DNA of 25,260 nt, from IMG/VR virus record IMGVR_UViG_3300044705_000066, positions 1 through 25,260 of that record. One strand, given 5' to 3'. The notes beneath the pieces are model-generated. The model had not been told where the DNA came from, ran no database searches, and worked only from the letters and a program-made list of their open reading frames with translations. The number at the start of each line of letters is the position of its first letter. Positions within the stretch are counted from its first letter, which is position 1. Source of the DNA: a virus. Positions 23,775-25,260 of the stretch are shown one piece after another. A program made the position numbers and the translations under genes.

Positions 23775-24623
23775 TTACACGCCAGAGATGATGTGGATCA
23801 GCGCATCGAGTTCCTTCCGGGCGTTCGGGTCACCGCGATCGAACCTGGAGCGGAAATCAGCATCGGCGATCAGTTCGGCGCGGCGCGAGATCGCCTGCTC
23901 GCGGGTCATGATGCCGGATGACGATGCCGGGGCGGCGCCACTGACGAACCGGTCTTCCTGCATCGCGCTGCCGATCTTGTGGAACAGTTTGGCGACCGCC
24001 ATCCGCCCCATCGTGTCGGCAAGCTGCTGCTGCTGTTCCGGGGTCACCCCGAGCGCATCGAGCGCCTTGTCGGCGACGAACATTGCGGCCTTGAAGCGGG
24101 CACCTTCCGGCGGTCCCCACTCGCGCACGAGTTCCTGCCGGTCGGCCTCTAATTGTGCCGAGGCGGCTGCTTCTGACTCGGCGCCTTTCCCCTCGGCGAA
24201 CCGGAAGACACTTTCGGCGATCTTCTCGGCCATCTCTTTGGGCACATGGTTCTCGATCGCGGCCTTGCGCACGGCGTCTGTAAAGCCCGTCTGCCACGCT
24301 GGATCATCGAACGCGATATTGGATAGGGTGATCTCCTCCGGCTTCTCTACGGCGCCCAGACGCGCCCAGAACGCCTTCGTACCCTCCGGGTCATCGACAC
24401 GCGGCAACCGCAATAGCTGGTCGGCCGGGGCGCCCATCAGCTTCTCGACACCCCGGTGCGCTTTGATGGCCTCGATCGCCACCTGCGCCGGGTCAAGCTG
24501 GTGCCAGCCTTTCGTCTGAATATGACCCTTGATCTCGGGATCGTTGATCTGATCCAGCCAGGAAGGTTGTTCGGTGGGAGTGGTTTGGCCGGTGGTAATG
24601 GGTTGATTCAAAATGTCATTCAT
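23775..24623 (-). CDS. Scaffold / capsid assembly protein (282 aa)
   Basis: The acidic, Ala/Glu/Gln-rich protein has PSWLDQINDPEIKGHIQTKGWHQLDPAQVAIEAIKAH near the start. Next comes a segment LLRLPRVDDPEGTKAFWARLGAVEKPEEI of the kind found in podovirus scaffold proteins, then helices (MAEKIAESVFRFAEGKGAESEAAASAQLEADRQEL) and a C-terminal helix with AISRRAELIADADFRSRFDRGDPNARKELDALIHII. It acts inside the procapsid to shape the shell and is usually lost or cleaved later. Its ATG overlaps the preceding TAA (TAATG), with AAGGAAAG about 6-7 nt upstream. Its place just before the capsid region supports the call. Confidence 0.87.
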   Translation of the reverse strand: MNDILNQPITTGQTTPTEQPSWLDQINDPEIKGHIQTKGWHQLDPAQVAIEAIKAHRGVEKLMGAPADQLLRLPRVDDPEGTKAFWARLGAVEKPEEITLSNIAFDDPAWQTGFTDAVRKAAIENHVPKEMAEKIAESVFRFAEGKGAESEAAASAQLEADRQELVREWGPPEGARFKAAMFVADKALDALGVTPEQQQQLADTMGRMAVAKLFHKIGSAMQEDRFVSGAAPASSSGIMTREQAISRRAELIADADFRSRFDRGDPNARKELDALIHIISGV

Positions 24624-24802
24624 TATTTGCTTTCCTTGTAAAATGCGGCGACTCGTTCTCTATACAAACGATTATATTCATCCGTGAATTTTACATAATC
24701 GTCAGGCGTCGCTGACAGGTCTTTTGCTACAGTGGCGCAAAACGAGGCTACATCAGATGCGGATAGAATCCGCGAGATTCCATAAAAAAGATCATCGTCC
24801 AT
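24623..24802 (-). CDS. Small hypothetical protein (59-60 aa)
   Basis: No family recognised. The product (MDDDLFYGISRILSASDVAS and onwards to RERVAAFYKESK) is acidic at the start and helical towards the end. Two starts are possible: ATG at 24802 or TTG at 24805; GAGG is 12 nt from the ATG and 9 nt from the TTG, so either may serve. It follows the Bbp19-like gene closely and overlaps the scaffold gene by one base, which supports it as a true operon member. Confidence 0.7.
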   Translation of the reverse strand: MDDDLFYGISRILSASDVASFCATVAKDLSATPDDYVKFTDEYNRLYRERVAAFYKESK

Positions 24803-24806
24803 CAAA

Positions 24807-25079
24807 TTAACTAACCTCTTGTTTTAGTTGAACGGATCGTCCGCGATACACGGCGAAAACTTCATCAATGTTCAATTCGAGATTTCTCAGGATGCGGAGA
24901 ACCGTCTGGCGGCGACCCTCGCGGACACCGAGACGGAACGGTTCGGTGTCGACGGCATCCTCGAATAGACCGCTCCACTCGATCAGGTCTTTGAGGACTA
25001 GCTGGCCGCTCGGGGTGGCAAATAGCTCACGGTACGAGCGGCACCATTCGCGAAAATCGTCTTCAGTCTTGAACTGCAT
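24807..25079 (-). CDS. Bbp19-like small phage protein (90 aa)
   Basis: The pattern 'F..W...YR.LF.TPSGQLVLKDLIEWSGLFED....EPFRLGVREGRRQTVLRIL..L' matches the small family named after Bbp19 of Bordetella phage BPP-1, found before capsid genes in many podoviruses. Its function is unknown. The gene overlaps the 62-aa gene before it by 17 nt. GATCAAGAAAG before the ATG gives only a weak ribosome-binding site, so coupling is likely. Confidence 0.82.
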   Translation of the reverse strand: MQFKTEDDFREWCRSYRELFATPSGQLVLKDLIEWSGLFEDAVDTEPFRLGVREGRRQTVLRILRNLELNIDEVFAVYRGRSVQLKQEVS

Positions 25080-25251
25080 CTTTCTTGATCAGTCGTACCA
25101 TATAGTCTTCGAAGACGCGGTTGATCTCTTTTGGCACCTGCTTGTATGGTACCTTTAACCGCAGGCAGCAGTTCACGCCCATCTTCATCTTGCGGAGATC
25201 AGCGGGCTCGAAATACTGGCTGAGAAACTTGAATGCATTATCGGGTGTCAT
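25063..25251 (-). CDS. Small hypothetical protein (62 aa)
   Basis: No family recognised. The product is basic, with AFKFLSQYFEPADLRKMKMG, a CC pair, and PKEINRVFEDYMVRLIKKDAVQD at the end, probably mostly helical. The gene overlaps the start of the Bbp19-like gene, as expected for an operon. Only 9 nt of upstream sequence are in the window, so neither the ribosome-binding site nor a longer start can be checked. Confidence 0.62.
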   Translation of the reverse strand: MTPDNAFKFLSQYFEPADLRKMKMGVNCCLRLKVPYKQVPKEINRVFEDYMVRLIKKDAVQD

Positions 25252-25260
25252 GTATAATCA

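Overview
The window is a structural-gene block of a tailed phage with a short, T7-like (podovirus-type) tail. Every gene I can support reads on the minus strand, so transcription runs from position 25260 towards 1. The base composition is moderately GC-rich. I saw no host housekeeping genes, tRNA genes, integrase or replication genes. A Gram-negative host is inferred from the T7-like tail tube and ejection proteins, the muralytic virion protein and a small protein resembling Bordetella phage BPP-1 Bbp19. The exact host cannot be read from the sequence.

Layout in transcription order. (1) 25251-23537: three small pre-capsid genes, one Bbp19-like, then a scaffold-like protein and a four-cysteine small protein. 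(2) 23536-22738: a 455-nt gene-free stretch with two intrinsic terminators, then a 59-aa basic gene and a 164-nt leader before the major capsid gene. (3) 22737-20294: major capsid protein and four small head-completion or decoration-type proteins. One of these (20578-20799) has no ATG/GTG/TTG start and seems to begin at ATT. (4) 20274-15618: two tandem paralogous adaptor/tail-tube-A proteins, a 29-aa membrane micro-protein, and a tail-tube-B (nozzle) protein. (5) 15601-6428: a large set of fibre/adhesin genes: a 59-aa stand-alone copy of a fibre N-terminus, an 1168-aa fibre with a 20-residue repeat shaft and two GH16-like lectin/glycosidase domains, a 195-aa protein, a 736-aa beta-rich protein, a 646-aa fibre with repeat shaft and glycine-rich domains, and a 212-aa stand-alone copy of that fibre's C-terminus. 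(6) 6413-1: ejection (internal virion) proteins: a gp14-like 204-aa protein, a 1403-aa protein with both a lysozyme-like and an M15 peptidase domain, and the start of a third large protein cut by the window edge.

How they work together: scaffold and capsid build the head; the adaptors and nozzle make the short tail; the fibres bind and probably digest surface polysaccharide; the ejection proteins cross the envelope and cut peptidoglycan so DNA can enter.

The most unusual signal is a short minus-strand motif, TAAATAC (once TAAATAG), present in five of the six gene-free gaps of 40 nt or more. It follows or overlaps terminator hairpins at three places and sits at an identical distance directly before the ATG of two genes that lack a Shine-Dalgarno sequence. 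It resembles the T4 late promoter core TATAAATA and suggests a phage-specific promoter set that includes leaderless messages.
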